Shown here: positions 11,151 to 20,701 of the stretch, piece by piece
How positions within the stretch are numbered: position 1 is the stretch's first letter
Layout: every line of letters begins with the position of its first letter
Made by a program: the position numbers and the translations under genes
Notes under the pieces: model-generated
Seen by the model: only the letters and a program-made list of their open reading frames with translations
Told to the model about the DNA's origin: nothing
Databases searched by the model: none
Origin: Mycobacterium sp. MBM
GTDB lineage: Bacteria; Actinomycetota; Actinomycetes; Mycobacteriales; Mycobacteriaceae
Assembly (NCBI GenBank): GCA_021648845.1
Contig: JAKJHY010000005.1
Span: 62,001-126,000, forward strand
DNA: 64,000 nucleotides
Reading direction: 5' to 3'

Positions 11151-11330
11151 GAATGCCAGCGTAAGTGCAAGTCAGTGCAGAACAAGGTATTGGCGCGGCG
11201 CATTGCGCAGCGTATCCACACCGTTGCCGAGTTGTGACACACGAGCCCTACCGGCTGGGCGGGCGGGACGACACGGAGGAAGACAGGCCTTCGTGGCGCG
11301 CACCGCCCGGGGATCCGTAATCTGGCCTGC

Positions 11331-12464
11331 ATGAGACTGGGCGGACCGACGCGAAGCATGCCGGTGCGACTGGCAGTGCTGCTGTGCGCGGCGTTGCTGG
11401 TCGGTTCGGGATGCGCCCGGTTCGACGACGCACAATCCCAGCCGTTCACCACCCAACCCGCGATGGCGCCGCCACCGCCGACCAAACCCGAACCTCCCCC
11501 GCCGTTACCCGCCACGCCATTCCCGAAGGAATGCAAGGCCACCGGCGTCATGCAGGGCTGCCTGGCAAGCACCAGTGGACTGATCATGGGCGGCGACAGC
11601 CAGTCTGCCCTGGTGGCCGAGCGCACCACGGGTCTGGTCAAAGAGGTGTCGACGAAGGCCGAACCCAAGGTCAAGCTCGCCATCCCGGTGGACCCGGCCG
11701 GTGACGGTGGGCTGCTCGACATCGTCAAATCACCCACCTATGCCCAGGACCGGCTGATGTACGCCTACATCAGCACACCCACCGACAATCGGGTGGTGCG
11801 CATCGCCGACGGGGATCCGCCCAAACCGATCCTCACCGGTATCCCGAAGGGCGCGACCGGCAATGCCGGGGCACTGGTCTTCACCAGCCCGACCACCCTG
11901 GTGGTGCTCACCGGCGACGCCGGTGACCCGGCACAGGCGGCGGATCCCGCCTCGCTGGCGGGCAAGGTGCTGCGCATCGAGCAGCCGACGACGGTCGATC
12001 AGGCCCCCCAGACCACCGCACTGTCCGGGATGGGTGCCGGCGGCAGCATGTGCGTCGACCCGGCCGACGGCTCGCTCTACATCACCGACCGCACCCCGAC
12101 CGCGGACCGGGTGCAGCGCATCACCAAGGATTCCGTCGTCTCCACGGTGTGGACCTGGCCGGACCGTCCGGGGGTCGCCGGCTGTGCAGCGCTCGACGGC
12201 ACCGTGCTGGTGAACCTGGTGAACACGAAACAGACGGTGGCGCTGCGGCTGGCACCCGATACCGGCGCGGTCACCGGGGAGCCCGAGGTGGTCCGCCAGG
12301 ACCAGCACGGACACGCCTGGGCGCTCGCGGTGTCCCCGGACGGCAACATCTGGGGGGCTACGGTCAACAAGACGGCCGGTGACGCCGGCAGCTTCGACGA
12401 CGTCGTGTTCCCGCTGTTCCCGTCCGGTGGCGGGTTCCCCCGCAGCAACGCCGACAAGACATAG
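11331..12464 (+). CDS. lppZ: Lipoprotein LppZ, beta-propeller fold
   Basis: The N terminus is a lipoprotein signal: positive residues, a hydrophobic stretch (VRLAVLLCAALLVGSG) and lipidation at Cys28 in VGSGC. After a Pro-rich linker comes a domain resembling the glucose/sorbosone dehydrogenase or NHL-type beta-propeller, including DPAGDGGL, YAYISTPTDNRVVR and GDAGDPA. It is a clear counterpart of M. tuberculosis Rv3006 (LppZ), a surface lipoprotein with no established enzyme activity. The ATG at 11331 or an internal ATG at 11358 could be the start. A perfect 26-bp stem-loop follows immediately. Confidence 0.93.
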   Translation: MRLGGPTRSMPVRLAVLLCAALLVGSGCARFDDAQSQPFTTQPAMAPPPPTKPEPPPPLPATPFPKECKATGVMQGCLASTSGLIMGGDSQSALVAERTTGLVKEVSTKAEPKVKLAIPVDPAGDGGLLDIVKSPTYAQDRLMYAYISTPTDNRVVRIADGDPPKPILTGIPKGATGNAGALVFTSPTTLVVLTGDAGDPAQAADPASLAGKVLRIEQPTTVDQAPQTTALSGMGAGGSMCVDPADGSLYITDRTPTADRVQRITKDSVVSTVWTWPDRPGVAGCAALDGTVLVNLVNTKQTVALRLAPDTGAVTGEPEVVRQDQHGHAWALAVSPDGNIWGATVNKTAGDAGSFDDVVFPLFPSGGGFPRSNADKT

Positions 12465-12517
12465 CGATTTCGGCGTGATCCGACGCGCTGAGCGCGTCGG
12501 ATCACGCCGAAATCGCT
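12463..12517. terminator. Perfect 26-bp palindromic terminator
   Basis: Bases 12463-12488 and 12492-12517 are exact reverse complements separated by a three-base TGA loop. The element spans the whole space between lppZ and the convergent gatB and overlaps the edges of both stop codons. No U-tract is present on either side. Confidence 0.85.
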
Positions 12518-14019
12518 CAGGAGCAGGCGGCCAGCACCAGTTCGCGCACCCGGGCGGCATCGGCCTGGCCCTTGGTGGCCTTCATCACCGCGCCGACGAT
12601 CGCGCCGGCGGCCGCCACCTTGCCGCCGCGGATCTTCTCGGCGATATCGGGTTGCGCCTGCAGAGCGTCATTGATGGCGGCCTGGATCAGAGAATCGTCG
12701 CGCACCACAACCAGACCGCGATCGTTCATCACCTGCTCGGGTTCGCCCTCACCGGCCAGCACACCCTCGATGACCTGGCGGGCCAATTTGTTCGACAGCT
12801 TGCCGTCCTCCACGAGTTTGATCACGGCGGCCACCTGGGCGGGCGTGATCGGCAAGTCGGACGCCTGTACACCAGCTTCATTTGCCTTCTGCACCAGGAA
12901 GTTCCCCCACAGGGCGCGGGCCGACTCGCTGGACGCACCCTGGGCCACGGTCGCTGCCACCAATTCGACCACCCCGTTGTTGACCAGGTCACGCATCACC
13001 TCATCGGAGATGCCCCACTCCTGCTGAACGCGGTCGCGCACCAACCATGGGAGCTCGGGGATGGTGCCGCGCAACCGCTGCACCAACTCGGCCGACGGTG
13101 CCACCGGTTCCAGATCCGGCTCCGGGAAATACCGGTAGTCCTGCGCGGTCTCCTTGCTGCGGCCGGCGGTGGTGTGGCCGTCCTCGTGGAAATGCCGGGT
13201 CTCCTGGGTGACGGTGCCACCGGCCCGCAGCACCGCGGCTTGCCTGCGCATCTCGTAACGGACGGCAACCTCGACGCTCTTGAGCGAGTTGACGTTCTTT
13301 GTTTCGGTGCGGGTACCGAACTCGTCTGCGCCCTTGGGTTTCAACGACACGTTGGAGTCGCAGCGCATCGAGCCCTGATCCATCCGAACATCGGACACGT
13401 CCAGCGCGCGTAACAGATCGCGCAGCGCGGTCACATAGGCACGCGCGATTTCCGGGGCCCGCTCGCCGGTGCCCTCGATCGGCTTGGTGACGATCTCGAT
13501 GAGCGGCACGCCGGCCCGGTTGAAGTCGGCCAGCGAGGTCGTCGCGCCGGCGATCCGGCCGGTGTCGCTGCCCAGGTGGGTGAGCTTGCCGGTGTCCTCC
13601 TCCATGTGCGCGCGCTCGATCTCCACCCGCCAGGTGGTGCCGTCGTCGAGCGGCACGTCCAGGTGTCCGTTGATCGCAATCGGCTCGTCATACTGCGAGA
13701 TCTGGTAGTTCTTCGGCTGATCGGGATAGAAGTAGTTCTTCCTGGCGAACCTCCCCCACGGCGCGATCTCGCAGTTGAGTGCCAGCCCGATCCGGATCGC
13801 CGATTCCACCGCGGCCTGGTTGAGGACCGGCAGCGAACCGGGCAGGCCGAGGCACACCGGGCACACCTGGGTGTTGGGCTCGGCGCCGAACCGGTTGGCG
13901 CACGGGCAGAACATCTTGGTGGCGGTGGACAGCTCGACGTGCACTTCCATGCCCATCACGGGGTCGAACTCGGCGATGACCTCGTCGTAGTCCACAAGTT
14001 CGGCGGTATCGACACTCAT
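12517..14019 (-). CDS. gatB: Asp/Glu-tRNA(Asn/Gln) amidotransferase subunit B
   Basis: GatB binds misacylated Glu-tRNA(Gln) or Asp-tRNA(Asn), phosphorylates the side chain and transfers the ammonia produced by GatA. Its 500 residues show [10 protein letters not shown] near residue 23, the zinc-binding cysteine group (CPCAN...CPVCLG), the [18 protein letters not shown] catalytic-site signature, GVPLIEIVT and a C-terminal YqeY-like tRNA-binding tail. It lies downstream of pfkA as in M. tuberculosis and probably shares its transcript. Cell wall amidation and Gln/Asn-tRNA supply depend on GatCAB in bacteria lacking GlnRS. Confidence 0.97.
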   Translation of the reverse strand: MSVDTAELVDYDEVIAEFDPVMGMEVHVELSTATKMFCPCANRFGAEPNTQVCPVCLGLPGSLPVLNQAAVESAIRIGLALNCEIAPWGRFARKNYFYPDQPKNYQISQYDEPIAINGHLDVPLDDGTTWRVEIERAHMEEDTGKLTHLGSDTGRIAGATTSLADFNRAGVPLIEIVTKPIEGTGERAPEIARAYVTALRDLLRALDVSDVRMDQGSMRCDSNVSLKPKGADEFGTRTETKNVNSLKSVEVAVRYEMRRQAAVLRAGGTVTQETRHFHEDGHTTAGRSKETAQDYRYFPEPDLEPVAPSAELVQRLRGTIPELPWLVRDRVQQEWGISDEVMRDLVNNGVVELVAATVAQGASSESARALWGNFLVQKANEAGVQASDLPITPAQVAAVIKLVEDGKLSNKLARQVIEGVLAGEGEPEQVMNDRGLVVVRDDSLIQAAINDALQAQPDIAEKIRGGKVAAAGAIVGAVMKATKGQADAARVRELVLAACS

Positions 14020-14063
14020 GGTGGCGATCCTAATGGGGCGAGGTCGACCGAAGACCGCCCTGG

Positions 14064-15095
14064 TCAGCCGAAAAACTCGGCAGCGTCGTCGTAGCGGCTT
14101 TGCGGAACCAGCTTGAGCTGACGCACCGCGTCGGCCAGTGGCACCCGGCCGATGTCCTGCCCGCGCAGCGACACCATCATCCCGTACTCGCCCGCGTGCG
14201 CGGCGTCGGCCGCATTCACCCCGAACCGGGTGGCCAACACCCGGTCATACGGCGTCGGGGTGCCGCCGCGCTGCACATGCCCGAGCACCGTGACCCGCAC
14301 TTCCTTGTTGATCCGCTTCTCGATCTCGACGCCGAGCTGGTGTGCCACACCGGTGAACTTCTCGTGCCCGAATTCGTCGGTCCCGCCCTGCTTGAGCTGC
14401 ATCGACCCCTCGGCGGGCTTGGCGCCCTCGGCCACCACACAGATGAAATGCGAGTCCCCGCGCACGAAGCGCTGTTTGACCAGCCGGCACACCTCCTCGA
14501 CATCGAAGGGCTGCTCGGGGATCAGCGTCATATGCGCACCCGAGGCCAGCCCGGCGTTGAGCGCGATCCACCCGGCGTGCCTGCCCATCACCTCGACCAG
14601 CATCACCCGCTGATGCGATTCGGCGGTGCTGTGCAACCTGTCGATGGCGTCGGTCGCGACATGCAGGGCGGTGTCATGCCCGAAAGTGACGTCGGTGCAA
14701 TCGATATCGTTGTCGATGGTCTTGGGCACCCCGACCACCGGGACGTTCTCCTCGGACAACCAGTGCGCCGCGGTCAGCGTGCCTTCCCCGCCGATGGGGA
14801 TCAACACGTCGATTCCGTTGTCTTCGAGGGTCTGTTTGATCTGGTCCAGACCGGCCCGCAGCTTGTCCGGATTGACCCGCGCGGTACCCAGCATCGTGCC
14901 GCCCTTGGCGAGCAGCCGATCATTGCGATCATCGTTCTTGAGCTGGATCCGGCGGTCTTCGAGCAATCCGCGCCAGCCGTCCTGGAACCCAACGACCGAC
15001 GAGCCGTACCGCACATCGGCGGTCCGCACCACCGCACGGATCACCGCATTCAGGCCAGGACAGTCACCACCACCGGTGAGAACACCAATACGCAT
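14064..15095 (-). CDS. pfkA: 6-phosphofructokinase
   Basis: PfkA phosphorylates fructose 6-phosphate to the 1,6-bisphosphate in glycolysis. The 343 residues match the length I recall for the M. tuberculosis enzyme. The N-terminal [18 protein letters not shown] binds the nucleotide phosphates, GGEGTLTAA and [12 protein letters not shown] carry the catalytic loop, and [10 protein letters not shown] is the substrate-binding motif. GGEGT rather than GGDGT is the form seen in actinobacterial group III enzymes. It sits 44 bases upstream of gatB on the same strand. poxB begins 75 bases away on the opposite strand. Confidence 0.96.
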   Translation of the reverse strand: MRIGVLTGGGDCPGLNAVIRAVVRTADVRYGSSVVGFQDGWRGLLEDRRIQLKNDDRNDRLLAKGGTMLGTARVNPDKLRAGLDQIKQTLEDNGIDVLIPIGGEGTLTAAHWLSEENVPVVGVPKTIDNDIDCTDVTFGHDTALHVATDAIDRLHSTAESHQRVMLVEVMGRHAGWIALNAGLASGAHMTLIPEQPFDVEEVCRLVKQRFVRGDSHFICVVAEGAKPAEGSMQLKQGGTDEFGHEKFTGVAHQLGVEIEKRINKEVRVTVLGHVQRGGTPTPYDRVLATRFGVNAADAAHAGEYGMMVSLRGQDIGRVPLADAVRQLKLVPQSRYDDAAEFFG

Positions 15096-15170
15096 GGGCT
15101 TGATCCTGCCAGCTTCGTGCGGCGCAGGCCTGTCGACGGCGAAGATCAGATCACCGGCCTAGGGTTGGGC

Positions 15171-16901
15171 ATGACCACGATCGCCGATCACGTCGTCGCG
15201 ACACTGCAGGCCAGTGGCGTCACCCGCATCTACGGGCTGCCCGGTGACAGCCTCAACGGGCTGACCGACGCCTTCCGGCGCGCCGAGGGCTTCGCCTGGG
15301 AACACGTCCGCCACGAGGAGACCGCCGGTTTCGCCGCCGCCGCCGATGCGGCGCTGACCGGGCGACTCGCGGCCTGTGCAGGCAGCTGCGGGCCGGGCAA
15401 CCTGCACCTGATCAACGGGCTCTTCGACGCCCAGCGCAGCCGGGTGCCGGTGCTGGCCATCGCCGCCCACATCCCGCAGGCCGAGATCGGCTCGCAATAC
15501 TTCCAGGAAACCCACCCGAAGGAGTTGTTCGGCGAGTGCAGCGTGTACTGCGAGCAGGTCACCACCGCCGAGTCGGCGTCGCGGGTGCTGCAGATGGCCA
15601 TGCGCGCGGCGATCGAGGAGAACGGGGTTGCCGTCGTCGTGGTCCCCGGTGAGATCTTCCTGCACAAAACCGGGGATCTGAGGGTCACCCCGGTACTTCC
15701 CACCCACGCGATCTGTCGGCCCGCCGACGATGAACTGAGCCTCGCGGCAACGATTCTCAACAACTCCGACAAGGTCACCATCCTCGCCGGCGCCGGAGTC
15801 CAGGGCGCCCACGACGCGTTGGTGACGCTGGCGGCCACGCTGGCGGCACCGGTGGTCCATGCGCTGCGCGGCAAAGAGTTCGTCGAGTACGACAATCCGT
15901 ACGACGTCGGGATGACGGGACTGCTCGGCTTCGCCTCCGGGTACAAGGCCATCAAGGAGGCCGATGTACTGCTCATGCTCGGCACCGATTTCCCGTACCG
16001 GCAGTTCTATCCCGAGCGGGCGACCGTCATCCAGTTGGACATCCGCGGACGGAATCTGGGCCGGCGCACCCCGATCGACCTGCCCCTGGTCGGCTCCGTC
16101 GCCGACACGCTGCCCGCACTGCAACCACTGCTGAGCACCAAGACCGATCGCGGACATCTCGACCGCTCGCTCAATCACTACCGCAAGACCCGGCGCCGGC
16201 TCGACGAGCTCGCCGTCAACGACCGCGACAAGACCCCGATCCGGCCCGAATACCTTGCCGCCGCGGCAGATCGGGCCGCCGCGGCCGACGCGGTGTTCAC
16301 CGTCGATGTCGGTTCCCCGGTGGTGTGGGCGGCCCGCTACCTCACCATGAACGGACGCAGGCGTCTGCTCGGCTCGTTCAACCACGGGACCATGGCGTGC
16401 GCGCTACCACTGGCCATCGGCGCCCAGACCGTCGACCGCCACCGCCAGGTGGTGGCCTTCGCCGGTGACGGCGGGCTGACCATGCTGTTCGGCGAACTGA
16501 TCACCCTGAGCCAGAACAGGTTGCCGGTAAAGGTCATCGTGTTCAACAACTCGTCGCTGAACTTCGTCGAGCTGGAGATGAAGGCGGCCGGCATCGTCAC
16601 CTTCGGTACCGACCTGCAGAACACCAACTTCGCGGCCGTCGCGCAGTCCCTGGGCATCTTCGGCCAGCGGGTCGAACAACCCGGGGACCTGGAATCCGCG
16701 CTCGCCGAGGCCTTCGCCCATGACGGCCCGGCGGTAGTCGACGTGGTGACGGCACGCCAGGAACTGTCCATCCCGCCCGCCATCACCGTCGAACAGGCCA
16801 AGGGCTTCTCGCTGTACGCGATTCGCACCATCCTGGCCGGACGGTCCGACGAGCTGCTGGATCTGGTCAGCACCAATGTGGCGCGCCGGATCCTGGACTG
16901 A
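15171..16901 (+). CDS. poxB: Pyruvate oxidase / pyruvate:quinone dehydrogenase
   Basis: The 576-residue ThDP- and FAD-dependent enzyme converts pyruvate to acetate and CO2, passing electrons to quinone in the PoxB type. It has the Pyr-domain glutamate in HEETAGFAAAADA, the FAD-domain segment GAGVQGAHDAL, and the ThDP motif GDGGLTMLFGE...NNSSLNFVE. Substrate-channel segments (GDSLNGLTDAFRR, QYFQETHP) fit PoxB rather than acetolactate synthase. The frame is open further upstream, but that part is antisense to pfkA; ATG 15171 fits the family start (MTTIADHVV). Its stop lies one base from the gatA stop, so it is wedged between gatA and pfkA. Confidence 0.92.
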   Translation: MTTIADHVVATLQASGVTRIYGLPGDSLNGLTDAFRRAEGFAWEHVRHEETAGFAAAADAALTGRLAACAGSCGPGNLHLINGLFDAQRSRVPVLAIAAHIPQAEIGSQYFQETHPKELFGECSVYCEQVTTAESASRVLQMAMRAAIEENGVAVVVVPGEIFLHKTGDLRVTPVLPTHAICRPADDELSLAATILNNSDKVTILAGAGVQGAHDALVTLAATLAAPVVHALRGKEFVEYDNPYDVGMTGLLGFASGYKAIKEADVLLMLGTDFPYRQFYPERATVIQLDIRGRNLGRRTPIDLPLVGSVADTLPALQPLLSTKTDRGHLDRSLNHYRKTRRRLDELAVNDRDKTPIRPEYLAAAADRAAAADAVFTVDVGSPVVWAARYLTMNGRRRLLGSFNHGTMACALPLAIGAQTVDRHRQVVAFAGDGGLTMLFGELITLSQNRLPVKVIVFNNSSLNFVELEMKAAGIVTFGTDLQNTNFAAVAQSLGIFGQRVEQPGDLESALAEAFAHDGPAVVDVVTARQELSIPPAITVEQAKGFSLYAIRTILAGRSDELLDLVSTNVARRILD

Positions 16902-16902
16902 C

Positions 16903-18387
16903 CTACAGCGCCGACGGAAGCGGCCCCCGGGCCGCTTCGTAGGCGGCACCCACCCGGTACAGCCGGTCGTCGGCCAGCGCCGGCGCCATGATCTGCAGCC
17001 CGACGGGCAGATTGTCCTCGGCGGCCAGAGCCGAGGGCACCGACATGCCGCAATGCCCGGCGAGATTCAGCGGCAGCGTGCACAGATCGAACAGGTACAT
17101 GGCCAGCGGGTCGTCGACCTTCTCGCCCAACCGGAACGCGGTGGTCGGGGTCGCGGGCGACACCAGCACATCGACCTTCTGGTATGCCTCGTCGAGATCG
17201 CGGGCGATCAGGGTGCGCACCTTCTGCGCCTGGTTGTAGTAGGCGTCGTAATAGCCCGCCGACAACGCGTAGGTGCCGATCATGATGCGGCGCTTGACCT
17301 CTGGGCCGAAACCGGCGGCCCGGGTCAGCGCCATCACCTCTTCGGCGCTGCGCGTGCCGTCATCGCCGACGCGCAGCCCGAACCGCATCGCGTCGAAACG
17401 CGCCAGGTTCGACGACACCTCCGAGGGCAGGATCAGGTAGTAGGCCGCCATCGCATGATCGAAGTGCGGGCAATCCACCTCGGTGACCTCGGCGCCCAAC
17501 GCGGTCAGCTGCTCGACCGCGGTGTTGAACGAGGCGAGCACACCGGGCTGGTACCCGTCGCCGCGCAGCTGTTTGACCACACCGACGCGCACACCCGTGA
17601 GGTCGCCGTGCGCCCCGGCGCGTGCAGCCCCGACCACATCGGGCACCGCGGCATCCACCGAGGTGGAGTCCCGCACGTCGTGCCCGGCGATCACCTGGTG
17701 CAGCAGCGCGGTATCGAGCACCGTGCGTGCACACGGCCCGCCCTGGTCCAGTGACGACGCGCAGGCGACCAGCCCGTACCGGCTGACGGTGCCGTAGGTG
17801 GGCTTGACACCGACGGTCGCGGTGAGCGCGGCCGGCTGGCGGATGGAGCCACCGGTATCAGTGCCGATGGCCAGCGGCGCCTGGAAGGCAGCCAGCGCGG
17901 CGGCGCTGCCACCGCCGGAACCGCCCGGCACCCGGTCGGTGTCCCAGGGGTTGCGGGTCGGGCCGAAGGCCGAGTTTTCCGTCGAGCTGCCCATGGCGAA
18001 CTCGTCCATGTTGGTCTTGCCGAGGATCGGGATACCAGCCGCGCGCAGCTTCGTGGTCACCGTCGCGTCATACGGCGGGTTCCAGCCCTCCAGGATCTTC
18101 GACCCGCAGGTGGTCGGCATGTCCGTGGTGGTGAACACATCCTTGAGCGCCAGCGGCACACCGGCCAGCGGTGACGGCAGCTGCTCGCCGGCGGCGACCA
18201 TGGCGTCGATCTGGCCGGCCGCGGCAAGCGCCTTGTCCGCCGCGACATGCAAGAACGCGTGGTAGCGGTCGTCGGTGGCGGCAATCTGGTCCAGATGCGC
18301 CCGGGTGACCTCGGTGGAGGACACCTCCTTGGCGGCGATCCGGGCGCCCAGGGTGGCGGCGTCCTCGCGGATCAGCTCGGAACTCAT
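16903..18387 (-). CDS. gatA: Asp/Glu-tRNA amidotransferase subunit A
   Basis: GatA is the glutaminase of the GatCAB complex, releasing ammonia for GatB. The 494 residues carry the amidase signature with the Ser-cis-Ser-Lys triad at Lys82 (LALKDVF), Ser157 (GGSGGGSA) and Ser181 ([11 protein letters not shown]), each three residues further than in the S. aureus enzyme. The ATG at 18387 starts 64 bases after gatC. The gene converges with poxB, the stops being one base apart, so read-through of either would be antisense to the other. Confidence 0.97.
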   Translation of the reverse strand: MSSELIREDAATLGARIAAKEVSSTEVTRAHLDQIAATDDRYHAFLHVAADKALAAAGQIDAMVAAGEQLPSPLAGVPLALKDVFTTTDMPTTCGSKILEGWNPPYDATVTTKLRAAGIPILGKTNMDEFAMGSSTENSAFGPTRNPWDTDRVPGGSGGGSAAALAAFQAPLAIGTDTGGSIRQPAALTATVGVKPTYGTVSRYGLVACASSLDQGGPCARTVLDTALLHQVIAGHDVRDSTSVDAAVPDVVGAARAGAHGDLTGVRVGVVKQLRGDGYQPGVLASFNTAVEQLTALGAEVTEVDCPHFDHAMAAYYLILPSEVSSNLARFDAMRFGLRVGDDGTRSAEEVMALTRAAGFGPEVKRRIMIGTYALSAGYYDAYYNQAQKVRTLIARDLDEAYQKVDVLVSPATPTTAFRLGEKVDDPLAMYLFDLCTLPLNLAGHCGMSVPSALAAEDNLPVGLQIMAPALADDRLYRVGAAYEAARGPLPSAL

Positions 18388-18451
18388 GCCTCGCCTCCCA
18401 CTCGCTCCGGTCCTCGCTTCGCTGCGATCCTCACTCGCGGTCGTCTCGGGG

Positions 18452-18790
18452 TCATTCGGGTTCTCCCAGGATTCTGGGCACGGCGAACCGGCCGTCCTCG
18501 GCGCGCGGCGCCGCGGCCAGTGCCTCGTCCTGGGTCAGACCTGCCACCACGGTGTCCGGCCGGGTCACGTTCACGTAACCACCCGGTTCCCCGAGTCGCT
18601 GCGCTCCTGCCCGCCGAGCGAGCGGATTGTCCGTGGCCTCGACGCCGGTGACGTCGACGGACTGGATCTGGCCGACATGGGCCAGAATGGCGTCGAGTTG
18701 GCCTGCGAAACCGTCCAGCTCACCGTCGGTCAGGGCGAGCCGGGCCAGTCGCGCCAGGTGCGCTACCTCGTCCCGGGAAATCTGTGACAC
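18452..18790 (-). CDS. gatC: Asp/Glu-tRNA amidotransferase subunit C, with insertion
   Basis: GatC is the small belt-like subunit that holds GatA and GatB together. The protein is 112 residues and opens with [18 protein letters not shown], the conserved start, read from GTG 18790. Compared with the ~99-residue M. tuberculosis protein I recall, about 13-15 residues ([14 protein letters not shown]) are inserted between ATDNPL and VNVTRPD. The insert is encoded by a copy of a dispersed GC-rich repeat (18595-18616). The C-terminal [12 protein letters not shown] is conserved. The inserted part probably loops out, since the rest of the family pattern is intact. Confidence 0.94.
   Translation of the reverse strand: MSQISRDEVAHLARLARLALTDGELDGFAGQLDAILAHVGQIQSVDVTGVEATDNPLARRAGAQRLGEPGGYVNVTRPDTVVAGLTQDEALAAAPRAEDGRFAVPRILGEPE
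18595..18616 (-). repeat. Dispersed GC-rich repeat, copy 1 (in gatC)
   Basis: The plus strand reads GTCGCTGCGCTCCTGCCCGC then CG. The same 22-base core, with one or no changes, recurs at 39504-39525 (plus), 56912-56933 and 56947-56968 (reverse). A short C-rich block flanks it in all copies. This copy lies in frame inside gatC. Confidence 0.75.
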
Positions 18791-18859
18791 GGCCGCAAGC
18801 CTAGTCACCCTGCAATCCCCGGGTCGCTACGCCCCGACCCCTGTGACAAGGTGTTGCCC

Positions 18860-19519
18860 GTGCCGTCATATCTGCTGCGGGTCCAGTTGGAGGACCGACC
18901 GGGCAGTCTCGGCTCGCTGGCCGTCGCCCTCGGTTCGGTGGGTGCGGACATCCTGTCCCTCGACGTCGTCGAACGCGGCGCCGGCTACGCCATCGACGAT
19001 CTGGTCGTCGAGTTGCCGCCCGGCGCCATGCCCGACACGCTGATCACCGCGGCCGAGCACATCAAGGGCGTCTACGTCGACAGCGTGCGCCCGCACACCG
19101 GCCTGCTCGAAGCGCACCGCGAGCTGGAGCTCATCGACCACATCGCCGCCGCCGGCGGCCGCGCCGACAAACTGCACGTGCTGGCCCAGGAGGCCCCTCG
19201 GGTGCTGCGGGTGGGGTGGTGCACGGTGGTCCGGTCCACCGCTGCCGGCGTCGAGCGCGTCGCCGGCAGCCCGGGCGCTCCGGAGACCCAGGCCACCACC
19301 GCTCCGTGGCTGCCGCTGGACCACGCAGCAGCGCTGGACGCCACCGCGGACTGGGTGCCACAGGTGTGGCGCGATATCGACACCGCGCTGGCCGCCGCTC
19401 CGCTGGGCGACCCGCGCACCGCCGTCGTACTCGGCCGTGCCGGCGGGCCGGCGTTCCGGCCGTCGGAAGTGGCGCGGCTGGGCTATCTCGCCGGCATCGT
19501 GGCCACCATCCTTCGCTGA
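18860..19519 (+). CDS. Stand-alone ACT-domain protein (Rv3013-like)
   Basis: The 219-residue protein starts with an ACT domain (SYLLRVQLEDRPGSLGSLAVAL, then GADILSLDVVERG), a fold that binds amino acids to control partner enzymes. The rest has no domain I recognise, and no catalytic domain is attached, unlike SerA and SerB in this window. It matches M. tuberculosis Rv3013 in size and position. GTG 18860 is chosen because the family begins (V/M)PSYLLR and AAGG lies upstream; an in-frame GTG at 18851 is the alternative. It is divergent from gatC. Its effector and partner are unknown. Confidence 0.88.
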   Translation: MPSYLLRVQLEDRPGSLGSLAVALGSVGADILSLDVVERGAGYAIDDLVVELPPGAMPDTLITAAEHIKGVYVDSVRPHTGLLEAHRELELIDHIAAAGGRADKLHVLAQEAPRVLRVGWCTVVRSTAAGVERVAGSPGAPETQATTAPWLPLDHAAALDATADWVPQVWRDIDTALAAAPLGDPRTAVVLGRAGGPAFRPSEVARLGYLAGIVATILR

Positions 19520-19589
19520 CGAAGCTGACAGTCCGCTGTGAACGAGGCTGTACGGTGGAGTTGAGGCTGTTCACGATGAAAGGTGTTGT

Positions 19590-20201
19590 GTGGGGGAACT
19601 ACTGATCGTCCTCGCCATCGTCGCGCTCGCCGCGGGCGTCATCGTCTTCCTGGTCGCCCGTAACCGCCCCAAACAACCCAAGCAGCCCACGACACGCCAA
19701 GATCCGCTTCGATTCTCCTCGGAGACAGCGACTTTCGGCCCGCGACAGCTCGGGCCGGGCGCCATCGTCAGTTACGGTGGCATCGACTACGTGGTGCGCG
19801 GCTCGGTCACCCTGCGCGAAGGCCCCTTCGTCTGGTGGGAGCATCTGCTCGAAGGCGGCGAGGAACCCGTCTGGTTCAGCGTCGAGGAGGACGAGGGCCG
19901 CCTCGAGCTGGTGTGGTGGCGCAAGCGTGCCGGGTTACCGGCCGAGCCGGGCAGCAGCATCGAGGTCGACGGCATCACCTTCGGTGTCGAGGAGAACGGG
20001 CGCGCGTCCTACACCACCGAAGGCACCACCGGCTTGCCCGCGGCCGGCGATATGGATTACGTCGACTACAGCGGCAACGGCGGCACCGCGCTGCTGGGGT
20101 ACGAGCGGTGGGCACCCACCATGGCGTGGGAGGTCTCCTACGGCACACCGCTGCGGGCCGGCGAACTGACCGTCTACCCCGCCCCGCCGGCCGGCTCCTA
20201 G
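19590..20201 (+). CDS. DUF4178 membrane-anchored protein
   Basis: Residues 1-23 form one membrane helix (ELLIVLAIVALAAGVIVFLV). The remainder is beta-rich, with repeated DUF4178 features such as GPGAIVSYGGIDYVVRGSVTL, FVWWEHLLEGG and WFSVEEDEGRLELVWWR. It is the first gene of a five-gene unit equivalent to M. tuberculosis Rv2597-Rv2601. The GTG at 19590 is preceded by GAAAGG at a suitable distance. Upstream, a directly repeated GAGGCTGT (19544, 19563) sits inside a GTGAAC/GTTCAC pair that might be a regulator site. Function unknown. Confidence 0.88.
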   Translation: MGELLIVLAIVALAAGVIVFLVARNRPKQPKQPTTRQDPLRFSSETATFGPRQLGPGAIVSYGGIDYVVRGSVTLREGPFVWWEHLLEGGEEPVWFSVEEDEGRLELVWWRKRAGLPAEPGSSIEVDGITFGVEENGRASYTTEGTTGLPAAGDMDYVDYSGNGGTALLGYERWAPTMAWEVSYGTPLRAGELTVYPAPPAGS

Positions 20202-20209
20202 GTTCCACG

Positions 20210-20701
20210 TTGCCCCTGCATCGCCTGCGCGTGGCTCCCGCCGATGTCAACGGGGCGAGTCTGCGGTTGACGCTGAACGCCGCCGCCCCGGCCGCGCTGG
20301 CGAGCGCCACACTGGGCCATCCCGACGGCACAGATCTGGTGCTCGGGGTGCTCGGCGCCTCCCACGTCGTCACCGTGGCCGACTTCTCCGAACAGGTGTC
20401 CTGCACCGCACACCACACCAGCGCGGCGCTGCCGGACGCGGCCGAGGCGCCCGGCTACCGGCTGCGGTCCGAGACCGCCGTCCACGACGAGGCCACCTTC
20501 CGCAGGATCGCCGCCGATCTGCGCCACCGCTGCGAGTACGAGACCGGTTGGCTGGGCGGCAGTTTCCCCGGCGACGAGGCCGCACTGACGGCATTGTGCG
20601 CGGCCCCCGACGGTGCAGGCTGGCACTGGCAGACCTGGCACCTGTACCCCGGCGCCCGCGGCGGCACGGTCGTGCACACCGACAGCCGGTGGTGGCCGTG
20701 A
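20210..20701 (+). CDS. DUF2617 protein
   Basis: A 163-residue soluble protein with the DUF2617 pattern, including LGHPDGTDLVLGVLGASHVV, a conserved FRRIAADL region and GWHWQTWHLYP near the C terminus. No catalytic motif is apparent. The start is probably the TTG at 20210, because the N-terminal PLHRLRVAPADV looks part of the domain; GTG 20231 is the alternative. It follows the DUF4178 gene by eight bases and overlaps the next gene (GTGA). It has the size of Rv2598 of M. tuberculosis. Confidence 0.85.
   Translation: MPLHRLRVAPADVNGASLRLTLNAAAPAALASATLGHPDGTDLVLGVLGASHVVTVADFSEQVSCTAHHTSAALPDAAEAPGYRLRSETAVHDEATFRRIAADLRHRCEYETGWLGGSFPGDEAALTALCAAPDGAGWHWQTWHLYPGARGGTVVHTDSRWWP

Noticed and set aside
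14100..15170. Long extension of the poxB frame upstream to 14100, which would give a 933-residue protein
   Set aside because: It is antisense to all of pfkA and reads as His/Arg/Gly-rich sequence without family features. The ATG at 15171 gives the conserved PoxB start.
18388..18451. TCGCT/GCGAT-rich gatC-gatA spacer as another copy of the dispersed repeat
   Set aside because: It shares only short words such as CGCTTCGCTGCG and lacks the 22-base core.
16903..18790. Possible pseudogene status of gatA or gatC because of the poxB neighbour and the repeat insert
   Set aside because: All GatA triad residues are in place and GatC keeps its frame and both conserved ends.
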